Origin: Fusarium oxysporum f. sp. lycopersici 4287
Lineage: Eukaryota > Ascomycota > Sordariomycetes > Hypocreales > Nectriaceae
DNA length: 64,000 nt
Direction: 5' to 3'
Assembly: GCF_000149955.1 (NCBI RefSeq)
Contig: NC_030997.1
Coordinates: forward strand, 1,906,714-1,970,713
The translations under genes were made by a program, and so were the position numbers. Under the pieces are notes generated by a model, which was not told the origin of the DNA, made no database searches, and saw only the letters and a list, made by a program, of their open reading frames with translations. Shown piece after piece: positions 10,381 through 21,561 of this stretch (position 1 is the first letter of the stretch; every line of letters begins with the position of its first letter).

Positions 10381-12454
10381 TGGTTGTGCTGTGTGCCGGT
10401 TAGGTAACGGTTACATATTCAGGACATTAATATACCTATAGTAGCTTGACGCTTGCTTCAATACTACATGCCATTTGATCGAATCACTACATTTCTCCTT
10501 GCGCTACAGCCTTTCACTGCAATGTGCCATAACACTTCAGAAGGGTAATGAGGCGAAGACAATTATGTTGCATGCTTTACTGTTCAAAAAGCGCAGTGGG
10601 GGGACTCACGGAGAGATAAAGTCACGAACAAGTCAGAGTTTATCAATGATATCGTCCCACCGCAAATTGGGTAGACATGAGATAGCTGTTAAATCTTTGG
10701 CGGGAAGGTATTGATATCTTCTAGACGATAATATTGGAAAATGTGTGGAACTGGAGCAAGTAATGATTCCGTACTGGCGCCAGAAAAATGTATCTTCGAT
10801 AGAAGGGATGTAAGAATGTAGCGATGTTGAGAAAAATCGCGTTGATATGGAACCAGGGCGTTCCCGTATGGAAGGGTAGACAGACCCGGATGCAAAGGTG
10901 AGTGTCATCCTGGCTGCATCCAGAACATCCTGGGTGTTGCACGTTGGAGGTGTGAGGTGAAGGGTTGTTGATATTGGTATTCGCGGACGAGTCCTGTGAC
11001 AAGTGCTTGTAAAGCCGACTTTTTGGTGTGGTGGGGGTGAGAGCAGAGGGATGAGTAATGTAAGGGGCTAAGGGTACCATTGGAAAATGGGTTGTCGAAC
11101 TACGGAAATCTAGACCAACGAATCCAGTTACATGATTTCGCAAAGGAAATTATGCTGCAGGGCTGGCACCAGCTCATCTGTGGAGCATGGGGTCTATGTA
11201 TCAGCCGAGCAGGGCGGGGAGCAAAGAACCCATTAACTACATCGCCGTCACTCGATGCTCCGCGAGTTTTCCTTTTTTTCAAAGGAGGGTATCCTAGCAC
11301 TTGCACGACGTCGTCCTTAGCTGAACATAACCAAAACAACTGGGCTATCTATTTAGCTAACGATATAATAAGGGCTATCCGAACGCGTATGGATTCTGAG
11401 TTGCAAAGCCTGCCAGCTCATCAGAAACAACCACGAGCCCAAAAGAGTGTCGAGCCTCTCCATATGAAAGAGACTTCTTAGCTGACTCCAGGCTATACTA
11501 TCTTTATTTCCCTGCAAATTAACTTGGTGTCCCAAGGAAAGTCCACTACTCTCAACGAGCCGCTCCTTTTGGTGGCGAAAGAGATGCTCTCTCCAGTGGT
11601 AGAAGTGATAATACTTCGAGGTCGCCTGGTGAACTATGGGAGCGGCCTTATCTGGAAGGCCATCTTGCACATTATCACGATCGTCTTTTGAATCTTATGC
11701 TTACCATTTGACAGGCGGCTCAATTCAGTCTACCTACACCTGGAGTTATTTCAATGAAAGTACCCCATTCCTCTGTTAAGACCGTATCACGTTTGTCCCA
11801 TCGCACGACTGTAACGGGAGGCGATCTCTATCCTCTGAATGGCTTCAGTCAGCTTTCTATTAGAACAGCATGGCCGTAAATGGAGTCCGGATAACAGTCT
11901 TGTGATGTGGGCTCGCCCTCACATACCCTACAACGCACGCCTTTATTCGTCCCATCCATAAGCCCATTGCATCCGCACATCGCCGTACGACTACCAAGTA
12001 AAGAAGACACATGCCCGATGAAGCCGAAAAAGATGCCCTTTGAGATAACTACAATATGCGCTACATCGAGAATATGATAGGGATGGCCCCTCTTGACGTT
12101 ACAGGTACCTGAATAACATCACCTTTTATTGCACCGATAGTCATTGATGTCTTGGATCGGCAGCCGTAGGCTGTCAGCCTTCGGGTCACGTATCAGGCAC
12201 TGAATTACCATAATACTGAGATCATCACTCATGATAACAGTGACCTCTTTAACCTTGGAAAGAAACAATGGACAGCAACAACTGGCATTGCAGCTGCGCA
12301 GAGCACTGGCTGAACCTTCCGTCAAGACTTCCTACAGTAAAGCCATATTATGACCCCTCGCCTCTCATAGGTCTACATCTCGCTTGTCAGCAAGGATATA
12401 AAAGTTCATGTGCTGTTTCATACGTGCTAAGCTCTCCATCAAAAACAACGGAGC
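10381..12454. other. Two-kilobase gene-poor stretch
   Basis: No supported gene. Open frames at 10633-10908, 11080-11481 and 11353-11670 lack ATG starts, family motifs or coding-like composition, and overlap each other on both strands. No inverted repeats or transposase motifs were recognised. Confidence 0.45.
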
Positions 12455-12757
12455 TTATGCCGCATCCGCTGTTCTGACTTCGCCATTCGAGCCTCTGATA
12501 AAATAAACCGAAAAGCCCGGATCGACCTTCACCCAACCTCCCTGCTTAGGCATGCCCAACCAAACGCCACCTTGGCATTTCTTTTGGAATGCACGATCAC
12601 AATTGCTCCAGTGGATGGTTTGGCCAACACCCTTAATTTCATCAGTGCTCTCTTCTTTCGCGGCAGCGTCAAAGGCTTCCTGGTCAAATGGTTGTACCTC
12701 CTGTCAATTACCATTAGCGTCACACTATAGCCGTGATCGCCGAACAGTTCTTACCAT
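12455..12757 (-). CDS. Small orphan protein with an ATG-only first exon
   Basis: Exon 1 is just the ATG at 12757-12755 (context CCCACCATGG). A 54-bp intron (12754-12701, donor gtaaga, acceptor gacag) follows, then exon 2 12700-12455, giving 82 residues. The exon 2 frame is clearly coding-like: an acidic N-terminus, a WSNCDRAFQKKC segment with two Cys, several Gly-Gly-Val/Trp turns (GGVWLGMPKQGGWVKVDPGF) and a short polar tail. No signal peptide. The longer upstream open frame cannot be joined in frame to exon 2 because the splice would create a stop, which supports the ATG-only exon. The Trp/Gly pattern suggests a small beta-rich fold, but I do not recognise the family. Confidence 0.6.
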
Positions 12758-13269
12758 GGTGGGTTCTCGATGTTCTGTTGGTGCACGTGTGGTGAATAGT
12801 AACAGCTAGGATACGGTATCCGAGTTTTTGAGGTAACATCTCCGCATCTGAGGCGCGTAACAGGTCACGTGATTGATGAAGCATGTCATGGCCCATAAAT
12901 CGATCAGGTACCGGGTGAACTCCGTCAACCATGATGAATTTATAATAGTCGATCAGCAATAAGTTTAAAGAACATGAATAGACAGACTAAGGAGGATCTG
13001 TGTTTCTTTGCGCATATTTCGTAATTAATTCAGCCTTTCTAGGATAAATGTAGCTACCCGATGCCAAGAGTTCAGCATAGTAAGACAAAATTGACCTATA
13101 CTATTTTCACGGTGATTCAATCGCTATTAAAAGATCGAAAGCTATTAGAAAGCGAGTTCTGCAGCCCGCTATCATTAACGACCGACTAAGGACCAAATGG
13201 AAAAGACTTACGGTGAAGGCAACTTCGATATGCACTATGATGCTTCCATCTCAGTCTCTTGATCCAGGG

Positions 13270-13710
13270 CTATACTGGAACGTCAGGCTCACCAGTACCT
13301 TGCATAAGGCGTCTTTCGATGCGCAGAGGCGTGATCATTTTCCTGTCTCCCAGGTAATTATTGATTTAGGCAAGCAATATGTACATCGACCAGACTAAGA
13401 TGGTGCGAGAAGCTCCCAGAAGGTGTTGGGCACTTGCTTCGTCTTGAAAATCAGTGATTCTTTGGGGCCCAAGGGTTACATACCATGCAACGGTGTTTGT
13501 TAAGACTTGTCCGGCGCGTATTTGCATTTTGTCCCCAACTACACGAATCCGATGGCCGCCATAAACTGTGCACCGGGGCTTGAATGAGTCCTGCTTACTC
13601 GGGTGTGGTTCAACATAGACGGAATGGTATTTTTCCCCGAGCCGACAATTAAGGGAACGTGCGGGTCATCCTTCAAATGCTTGCAGCAAACCTAGAGTAT
13701 TAACGACAAA
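13270..13710 (-). pseudogene. Decayed small gene remnant
   Basis: On the minus strand a coding-like frame (CCKHLKDDPHVPLIVGSG) runs from about 13700 and shifts by one base near 13640 into a second coherent frame (VYVEPHPSKQDSFKPRC, then GGHRIRVVGDKMQIRAG). A gtatgt donor at 13493 and a gacag acceptor at 13343 would splice this to a final exon 13342-13270 ending in TGEPDVPV and a stop. No start codon is found in either frame. I read it as a broken gene of unknown family next to the intact small gene at 12455. The alternative is an intact gene with an unseen upstream exon and no frameshift. Confidence 0.35.
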
Positions 13711-14854
13711 TCGCTCCATCCATCCAGCATACTACGGAAGCAACAAAAGGAAAGTAATTCAGCCCAAGAATGTCTCTTAACATGTAAGTAGAGGCAAAAA
13801 TAAAAAAACATACAACAGCGGGGATTCGCTGGTCGTCACCGACCCAACTACTAATCCGCCCCTCACTGGCTTGACTATGGGAGAGCGGACGGGATCCCGT
13901 ATTTTCCGGTGGGTATGGTCGTATGTGTTAGTCATGCCACTGCGGCAGCCCAAGTCTCGCGCTGACTGATCTTAGATGTATAACTCACCTCTGTCTTCAA
14001 GACATTCACATTCTAAAGCACACGAGGTCCAACCAGTCCCTGATGTTTCTGGGTATACTGCAGTATCTCCCAGAGCCATGACTGCCATGTAGAAACAACT
14101 CTTTCAACGGCTGCCCTCTCAAGCCAGGTCACAACTGCAAGCTCCCACTTGGCAGTGATTCATCAGCCATGTTATGCAGGCCGAGGCTTGTCAATGAGCT
14201 GATTGACGAGTTCATGCCAGATCGGATATGATTAGCGACAGTGGAGTGCTTGCAGCAGCAGATAGGTCACGCGTGTAGTCTTAGGGTTGGAAAGATGACC
14301 CAGAGGTGAAGGATTCCTTTGCTGCAGGGAGCTCAACTGCAATGCCACTGGATGGGATACCAATCAACTTCCAGTGTCCAGTTCTTGACAGTAATTAATA
14401 GGCCAGCCAACTGATATACTAATATGACCCTTGCCATGAAATGGATCTTGTTGTGGTAAACAACAAGGCTGATGGCGACAGAAAATGCCTTTGACATTGA
14501 TACCAGAAGTAAAGGAAAGGAGACAAAGGGACGGGGAATTCGTACCAATTACCTGGGTAATTGGGGCTGTCATGGCTAAAAGATGAGCATAAACACGGCG
14601 AATAGAATATTAACATAAAGTAGCAGGGCCACGTTATATATATTCCCGAACGCTAACATCATCGCCTTGCAGATTTTAAGAGATCATAGAACTATATAAA
14701 CATATAACTACCAATAAGTCTAGTAAGTAGTTTCCCCACACTTTTAAGTATTATTTCCAACTAATGTCGGCAAGTATATAACTATCCCAACCTCCTACTT
14801 AAGTTATACATCAAGCATAACCAACAACTAGTCCCCTGCCATCTCAAGGCTAAA
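13711..14854. other. Gene-poor stretch with one coding-like fragment
   Basis: A plus-strand frame about 13805-13969 reads coherently (for example TNPPLTGLTMGERTGSRIF) but has no start and ends after about 55 codons; it may be another gene remnant. From 14620 to 14854 the sequence is AT-rich with no signals recognised. Confidence 0.35.
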
Positions 14855-16298
14855 CTAAACATAGGGTTCGTGATCCCACTCTTCTAGTTCCTTTATATAA
14901 CAAATCCACAACCTTTCCGGATGCTGTTGAGCCTTGAGCCACATATCTCGAAGATTTACTTCCTCCCATCGAGCAGCGTAGAACCATGAGCTGATTGACC
15001 ATTTTGCCACCTTGACACGGCCTTGATAGGTCTCCCCATTAACGACAGTTTCTTCATCTGAACTATCCCAGTCTGCGTCATATGCCCAAACCCAATAAGG
15101 ATCAAGATTATGGTTCGCCGTGAACTCACCGTCCTCAGACAATTCGGGAATCAATTCGATGGGAATCACGATGAAAGTATTTCGTAGAATTCCGGGGGAG
15201 AGGAGATATTCTTTGTCCTGTTTATATTGTTTGAAGTGTCTGCGGAGTAATTAGTATATGTAATTGCCAAGGTCCTTATTAAACTCACTTTCTCAGATCG
15301 TCATCTTCAGCCAGTTCTGGGGTAACTCGATATGTAGGCCAATCCTCAGTTAGGAGCGGTTCCAACACCTGCCGACGGTTTTCTTCACCTTGGCAATGGA
15401 TGCTCATCCAGGTTGCATCTGCCATATCCCTCCCACCATAGGTGTTCGTCCAGCTTAATTGAATGCGACTCCATAGCGGTTCCCAGTCAGAGCCATGTTT
15501 CTGATTAACCTCTCTAGATAAATAGTAGACAAACCCCCATTCTCGGCGAGTTTCGAGGATATGCCGTATCCAGGCTGGTGGCGCAGGAGACACCTGGTTC
15601 CAGAGTCTTTCTAGAGTTTTCTTATACGCATCCCGTTTCAGAAGTGGTCTTATAGCTTCCTCGTGTTTCCCCTGCTTCATAAGTTCTTGCACGGATTCCG
15701 CGTCTTTCAGGGTCCATTGGGTCTGTTCCTCAGCTTTAAGGTGTTCGATGGCAGGAATCATCCATTTGGAATTTCTCCGAGCTCTTTTAAGCTGATTATA
15801 CCGTACAAGATCTCTGGCTTGGGCAGCAGGAGTCTGCAGCTCCTCTTCTCGAAGGTATTCTTTGTAGATTTCCTGTATTATAGTATTATCTTTATCAATA
15901 TAATAAATATCACAGTAGACTAGCTTCCAGGCATCCAGGGGAAGAGGCTGTATGCGTTGATCGAATTCTGCGATATAGTCGATCAAAGTCTGACTAGTTC
16001 TTGCGACATCGTTGGCGATGCGTGTAACCATCATATTCTCGTCATAGGGGTAGATGCTTCGGCCAAGCAGGGTGTATTTTAATCGCATATTAGATATAAT
16101 CTCCGACGGGTTATTTAAAGCGACTTGAACGAGGTCCCGGCCTGCGATGAGTTCTTCTAGCATCTGGATCTTCTGCTCCCTGTCGACGATCATCCAAACC
16201 CTGGAACGTTCCGACTGTGAAAGATGCCGCAAGCGTTCTCTACGCTCCGCTAGCGGCAGGTTCAAGATACTCCTGTAGAGCTCCAAATTTGGGTCCAT
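14855..16298 (-). CDS. Orphan protein of 464 residues
   Basis: Two exons, 16298-15289 and 15239-14855, joined across a 49-bp intron (donor gtgagt, acceptor ccgcag) that keeps frame in the stretch DDLRKHFKQYKQDKEYLL. The N-terminal two thirds are helical and charged, with Arg/Glu-rich heptads near residues 15-60 and 130-190. The C-terminal third is Trp- and Asp/Glu-rich (YWVWAYDADWDSSDEE), suggesting a small mixed fold. There is no signal peptide and no membrane segment. The start is the first ATG, 137 bp from the divergent gene at 16436, so the two may share a promoter. I do not recognise the family. Confidence 0.75.
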
Positions 16299-16435
16299 TG
16301 TAGTGGTTAATCAGCAAGTCAGTCGTGTTGGTGAAGATGAGGCTGGATTCCAAGAGGGGAGGCTCTACAAATTGTGAGGGAATTACGCGAGTACGTTTTT
16401 TTATTTCATTAGCGAACAACTAAACTCCACCATAG
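16299..16435. promoter_or_regulatory. Short divergent promoter region
   Basis: Only 137 bp separate the ATGs of two divergent genes, so both leaders and promoters must fit here. A run of T bases near 16397 and an A-rich start for the plus gene are visible; no TATA box is clear. Confidence 0.45.
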
Positions 16436-17155
16436 ATGTGGGTCAATCAATGTGCAAAGAACCAAACCAACAGAGTATTTGGCCTGGCTGGATCCTTAGT
16501 TCCGACTTCCGACAAGATGATCCCCGCCTTCGATCATAAGAGCGATGAGAAAACCCTTGAAATGTCAATGGGGATCAGCTCCGCGCTCGAATTTTCTGAG
16601 CCACCTCGGAAAAGAACTGCATATGCTCCATCGCAACAAATACCAGGCAAAATAGAAACACCCAGACTTGATTCAACAACTGCCTACATCTATCAGGAAG
16701 AAAACGAGGTACAGCCTCCCGACGACCTTGTTCGTACTACGTACTGCATGCAATGTATAAATGTAAGAGGGACTCCAGGATATCACGAACGAGTTGCAAG
16801 TTTGATGACGCGTTTATGGTGCTCAGGCTGCAAAGCCAAGCACCTTGCTGTGCAATTCTCAGTCGCGTCCCGAAAGGCAACAACATCTTCGAGACTTTAC
16901 ATTGCTCACCAGGGCCACCTTGCAGGTTACCTGTATTTGAAGGTGTCCTTGAAAGATCTCGAGTCGTGGCAGAATGTCGTCGGAACTAAATCGATAGACT
17001 GTACAGACCTAACCTGTCTATTTCCCGGTGCCTCCCTTAAGTACACAGGTATCAGCGACTTCTATGCCGACCTCGATGGCACCGCCTACGTGGCTTGGCT
17101 GATACCTGTTAATAAGTCTGATGCTGATACTTCTCCTACTTCTCTTATGGATTGA
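16436..17155 (+). CDS. Orphan protein with a CxxC-CxxC zinc-ribbon-like core
   Basis: Single exon, 239 residues. The N-terminal 85 residues are polar and probably disordered. Around residues 103-132 there are two Cys pairs (C104, C107 and C129, C132) in YCMQC and WCSGC, spaced like a small zinc ribbon. After it a hydrophobic, beta-rich stretch (VSLKDLESWQNVV, SLKYTGISDFYADLDG) runs to the C-terminus. A later Met (residue 28) is also a possible start. The gene is divergent from the 464-residue orphan and is followed directly by a decayed frame. Zinc binding is inferred from spacing only; family unknown. Confidence 0.55.
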   Translation: MWVNQCAKNQTNRVFGLAGSLVPTSDKMIPAFDHKSDEKTLEMSMGISSALEFSEPPRKRTAYAPSQQIPGKIETPRLDSTTAYIYQEENEVQPPDDLVRTTYCMQCINVRGTPGYHERVASLMTRLWCSGCKAKHLAVQFSVASRKATTSSRLYIAHQGHLAGYLYLKVSLKDLESWQNVVGTKSIDCTDLTCLFPGASLKYTGISDFYADLDGTAYVAWLIPVNKSDADTSPTSLMD

Positions 17156-17180
17156 TATACATTAAAGATAAAAGAAATAT

Positions 17181-17580
17181 ATGGGTTATCTGCTAAAAGC
17201 TAAGCTCTTCGGGGAGCCTAAAATGACATTAGAAGGGCTACTAGAGCGAGATTGTTTCTGCTTTTGCGGATATAGTATTAGCTACGTGGCTGGATTTGAA
17301 GGCGATAATAAGGTTGACTTATTATATTAAACTAGTCTACCAGATGATATTAATAAGCTTGTGCCAGAGGACTAGGTTTGTATGCTAGATCTAGACAGCT
17401 ATGGCCACTTTTAGGATCCAGAAACTCAGCATACTACCTGGTATTATAATCCAACCTGCGCAACTATAGGCGAGCTTATTGGGTTCTATATAAAAGTTAC
17501 TATAAATAAGAGTTATTAGAGTAAGCCTGATGAGCCTGAGATAAACTCAAAGCCCTTAGACTCCCTTGTTGATGGTAATA
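17181..17580 (+). pseudogene. RIP-like decayed coding remnant
   Basis: From the ATG at 17181 one reading frame keeps protein-like composition for about 130 codons but is cut by in-frame stops at 17328-17330, 17373-17375, 17412-17414 and 17517-17519. The intervening pieces read well, for example CFCFCGYSISYVAGFEGDN and DPETQHTTWYYNPTCATIG. Three stops are TAG where Trp would fit; TGG to TAG is the change expected from repeat-induced point mutation at TpG/CpA. The surrounding sequence is AT-rich. The original family is not recognised. Confidence 0.55.
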
Positions 17581-18537
17581 TTAGATGTATAATGTCGGTT
17601 GAAGATATTTGAATCCTAACCGGAAAGTTCTGGGATAACTGACATGGCTCGCATACATAAGGACTAGCTGTTGGCTGGGATAAGCCCATGTCGTCGTAGG
17701 TTTAGTGTTGCCAGGGGGTGTCACTGGTTGTCTTTTGTCGTATGGGAACAAATACGCCTCTGAGCCTATCATGCCAGTTAATATATTTACCGGCCTTAAC
17801 CACTTTGATTATCCCTATCCGTCTGATCCATAAATTAGTAGGCATTACACTTTAATATATCGTTACATGGCAGAAATTATCCTAAACATCGCCATTGGCT
17901 GAAATCCGATGGCGTTAGTGCATAGTTGGCAGTGACTCTTGCGGCGTGGTTAATAACAAGGCTGGTGGTCTAGTACTTACTCGAGAATGGTATCGTGTAT
18001 TCCATGATATCTCTGTTGCTGCTAGGTACTCTGTCAGACAACAAACACACTGGACACTCTTCCAACCGCCTAAATGCCCTTTGGTTTAAGAGAAGGAAAT
18101 GGAACGACAGTAGTGTCGTATGTGCTTTCTGCTTCCTATCAGCTGTTGTCGGGCAAGGGTGTCGTTACTAGGGACCATGTGAAGCCAGTCCTTTACAATT
18201 GGGTAAGTTCATAACTTACGTGTACTTGGTACAGTCAGGCAAAAGGTTCAAGTCAAGGGTCCACGGGTATCAACAACTCAACGTCACACTATCATGTACA
18301 CTGTCATAATCACAACATTACAGATTTAAGGGAGTAAAAGGGTTTTAGAGACAACACATCATTTCTGTAGACTATGGAGTTTCCTAAATACTAAAGAGTG
18401 CGCTATCGCTGCACTGAGAAAGCCCAAAGCAATGTATCCTATTCCTGTAGGGTGGGGTCTCTAATTTTCGTGTCTCGCAAAATCAAACGCCGAACGCAGT
18501 CTCACGCTGTCTATACACCACCTCGGGAACCGCGAGT
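17581..18537. other. Gene-free stretch downstream of the decarboxylase gene
   Basis: No supported gene. It contains the probable 3' region of the minus-strand decarboxylase-like gene. A 63-codon minus-strand frame at 17581-17772 has no recognisable features. Confidence 0.45.
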
Positions 18538-19833
18538 TTAGTAGGCGATATCCTCCTTGGAGTTGATGTAGACAACCTTAGGGGGAGGGACGCCGTTGAA
18601 AGAGGTCGAGTAGTCGGGCCCATAGGCAGCAGGACCATAGACCCAGACGAGATGATCTGGAGCAAGGACATCGGGAAGATCAACAGTCTTCTCCTTGCCG
18701 TTGGCGTCCTTTCCAAGTATGATGTCGGAGCTGTCACAGCTTGCACCATACAGAACACAAGACTTGGTCTTTTCAGAAGGAGAAGAGGTGTGCCACTGGA
18801 AGGAAATCTTGTTGGCCTCGTTCAGTCCGTGGAGAGTACCGACGGAGAGAAAAACACGCGAGACGGAAGCGCTTGCGGTGTGCTTAGAGACGTTGATGAC
18901 ATGGGTCTGCAACCATCCAGCCTTGGAGATGAAGGCACGTCCAGGTTCAGTCATCATGATCAGCTTGACAGGCCAATCCGCAAAGACGGAAGAGAAGATG
19001 TCGATGGTGGGTTTGTTGTAGTCGACGAACAAGGGAGCAGTCTTGGTCGAGATGCCAGCCCATCCTCCACCAATGTTGGCAAGAGTCATGGTGATGCCGA
19101 GTTCGTTCTTGACGCGATCGAAGACGCCGCGGAAGAGCTGGGCAAACTGAACAAAAGCGTCGGTGGCGAGGTTCTGAGTACCAGGATGACCAGAGAGACC
19201 GATGAAAGTGAGGCCATGCGCCTGAGCTTCTTCGATGATGGTGAAGGCCATTTCCGGATCAACACCAAACTTGGCAGAGAAGGGCTTATCCGAACCTTTT
19301 CCAGAAGAGACAAGACGACAGAAAGGCTTGATGTCAGCGAGAATGGTGGCCAACTCACAACCCTTACGCTTAACAACACGATCAGCTGCCTCGAGCACAC
19401 GATAGACCTGCGAGGTGCTATCAACAGCATAGTACTGAATCCCAACATCAATACCCCACTCAAGCTCATTGCTAGGAAGATTGCAGTTCCCAAGCGAGAT
19501 GCGAGCAGGATTGACGCCTCTGTCGACGAGGGGCTTGGCTTCACCCTTGGAAGCACAATCAAAACCACATCGGAGCTGGTCGTAGACGTCAGTGACGGGC
19601 TTAGCAGCGCAGGCCTTGACGGCGCCGAAATGGACGACGTCGATGTTGGGGGTTGAAGGCATGGAAGCCATGAACTCGCGGACGGTGTCTTTGACGGTGG
19701 CCACGTCTATGACGAAGAGGGGTTTTTCGCGTTCGGAGAGGGGGAGAGCGTTATGCTTGGTGAAGGTAGCTTGGATGCCTGGGGACATGTTGGGGGGGTA
19801 GACGACGGGCATCGGGGAATCCATGATGGGCAT
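18538..19833 (-). CDS. Divergent ornithine decarboxylase-like PLP enzyme
   Basis: Single exon, 431 residues, close to the normal length of eukaryotic ornithine decarboxylase. The fold-type III (Orn/DAP/Arg decarboxylase 2) pattern is clear: PLP-lysine in GAVKA (Lys73), the Gly loop NIGGGWAG (253-260), EPGR (296-299) for phosphate contact, and the active-site Cys-Asp in GASCDSSD (Cys366, Asp367). The usual HVGSG motif that places the ring-stacking His is replaced by LSGHPGT (His216), and the canonical YAVKCN is GAVKAC. It is therefore probably not the housekeeping enzyme but a paralog, perhaps with altered substrate, acting in the cytosol. Lysine or ornithine decarboxylation for polyamines or an alkaloid-type metabolite are possible roles; none is shown by the sequence. 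Confidence 0.88.
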   Translation of the reverse strand: MPIMDSPMPVVYPPNMSPGIQATFTKHNALPLSEREKPLFVIDVATVKDTVREFMASMPSTPNIDVVHFGAVKACAAKPVTDVYDQLRCGFDCASKGEAKPLVDRGVNPARISLGNCNLPSNELEWGIDVGIQYYAVDSTSQVYRVLEAADRVVKRKGCELATILADIKPFCRLVSSGKGSDKPFSAKFGVDPEMAFTIIEEAQAHGLTFIGLSGHPGTQNLATDAFVQFAQLFRGVFDRVKNELGITMTLANIGGGWAGISTKTAPLFVDYNKPTIDIFSSVFADWPVKLIMMTEPGRAFISKAGWLQTHVINVSKHTASASVSRVFLSVGTLHGLNEANKISFQWHTSSPSEKTKSCVLYGASCDSSDIILGKDANGKEKTVDLPDVLAPDHLVWVYGPAAYGPDYSTSFNGVPPPKVVYINSKEDIAY

Positions 19834-20795
19834 GAGGATCGGATGAAAGACGGTGAGATGTGAGGTTGTGTTTGTTGAGGAAATTGTGATTTGGAGGTTG
19901 TTGATGGTGATGTCTGAGTCGGATGTTGATGTTGTTTCTCAACTAAAGAGTGTTGACAAGATGGTTGAGTTGAAGAATTTCTATACTGAATCAAAACATT
20001 ATATACCACAGTGGAGCATCTGTTTAATCTCTCCATCTGTTCCACTGGCAGTTGGTCTTTTGCAGTGGTAGTTCTTCATGTTCAGCTGTTCTGACTCAAT
20101 GGGCATATCAGAACGCGGATGCCAGTGCCATCGCACTCTTATTCGGCCTGCGACGCATTGAGCTCTCTTTGTACATCCGAAGATCGTGTCTGTTCGTTCA
20201 AGAGTCGTTCTCAGCTCAGTGGCTGCAAGTTCTTTTGTTCTGAACTTATTTCTATTGAACAGCTGCCCGCAGTTACTTCCCCGTTGTTTGCCTCATTTGA
20301 GATTGCGCAACACTAGTCGACCAGAGCAAGATGTCGAGGTAGTCTTATCAGTCTTTTGGTCAATTGTCCTTTCCTACGAGACCTTTACAGCCTGCACTCA
20401 GGATGGAGAAATATACTTCAGTCTTACATCTACGATACCATTGTCTAAACATCCAAACGTCACTACGGAGTACGGGGTTGGTTTGTAGGAGCTTCAGGAT
20501 TGTGAGTTTACATGATGATCATCACACTCTCTGCCATCATACATCAATCCAAAAACTAGCTTGATTCCGTTGAGGACTTCAAAATGTCAACTGTTTTGTT
20601 CTATCCACGACGGTCTTGGAAGTTTCCCCATTGATCATTTATCCGCGCATACCAGTCGGCCAGTGTTTAGCCAGAGTCTCTGTCGGCTCGTCTATCATGC
20701 ATGAATAACATGCAATAAACCAATCGCCCTTCACCCAGATACAGATATAAGAGCTCATTGGCCTCGATCCAAAGGGCATTTGTTGCGCGGGTGAG
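19834..20795. other. Upstream region of the decarboxylase-like gene
   Basis: Contains the long leader of the minus-strand gene. A minus-strand TATA-like GTATATAA is at 20006-19999, about 170 bases before the ATG. Short frames at 20052-20488 and the minus frame 20667-21014 are not supported. Confidence 0.45.
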
Positions 20796-21561
20796 ATGAA
20801 AACAGTGGTGAGTAGCAATACATAATTCAACTACTAAAGAGGATGAGTAAGGCGAGGAGCTGGCGCAACCAAATTTTAGTCGACACGGAAATCCATTGGG
20901 TGATCGTTTGGTGATGAGAGTCCTTGCCGGGATCTTTATCTGTATTTCTACTGCTCGCCGTAATAACCAATCAGAAAAGAGTGAATCATGCGTTTCTTTT
21001 CTTGTCTCTAACATCTATGTCGCTAGATCTGGGAGTTCAACGAACCCATATCGGCGGGCAATTGGAAAAAGAAGGTATGCAGGCATCACCAGAAGAGCTT
21101 CCCAGCACGCCTTTGAACAGCTTCAGATAGTAAGTCGGCATTTCCTTCTCATGAATCTGGATGTCAGTCATATCTCGTACTAACATACCTACCTGGTTGA
21201 GCAGGTGTTTGGCTACCTGCTGAAACCAGGCGTGAACGAGAAGTTCGTCGCTACATATGACGATGTGAAAGGCTTCCTAAAGGAGTTCGAGGCGCTTTAC
21301 CGAAAGCAATATCCCAAAACTCCAGCTTTGGATCTCGACAGGCTATGGACTACATTCATGAGGGATTTGACTACCAAGATGAAAGTTTGGACCAAAAGAT
21401 GGTTACTATATCGTGCCGATGAGATGGCGAAGGACTGGGCGGCTGCTGCGATTTTAAGCTACGCACAAGAAGCACTGACAATCTTAGAGAAGGCCCAGGA
21501 GCATCAAAAGAAACACGGGATTGCGGTTGATAAATTCAAGCCCGACGTGGTTTTTAAATAA
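20796..21561 (+). CDS. Small orphan protein, start uncertain
   Basis: The last exon, 21205-21561, is well supported: 118 residues of helical, Lys/Glu-rich sequence (DDVKGFLKEFEALYRKQYP, then DLTTKMKVWTKRW) with no non-polar segment long enough for a membrane helix. It begins after a strong acceptor (tactaac branch, gagcag). A preceding exon 21027-21074 fits in frame (IWEFNEPISAGNWKKK) with donor gtatgc and its own ctaac...gctag acceptor. A tiny first exon at 20796-20807 (ATG, Lys, Thr, Val, then gtgagt) would complete a 138-residue protein but needs a 219-bp intron, long for this window. An alternative 5' frame from the ATG at 20914 is also possible. Family unknown. Confidence 0.5.

Noticed and set aside
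11080..11670. Overlapping frames on both strands
   Set aside because: Neither starts with a convincing ATG and neither resembles a family.
18652..19656. 334-codon open frame on the plus strand
   Set aside because: It is antisense to the decarboxylase-like gene and arises from its codon bias; no motif of its own.
20667..21014. 115-codon minus-strand frame with an ATG
   Set aside because: Overlaps the better supported plus-strand exon at 21027 and its acceptor region; no motif.
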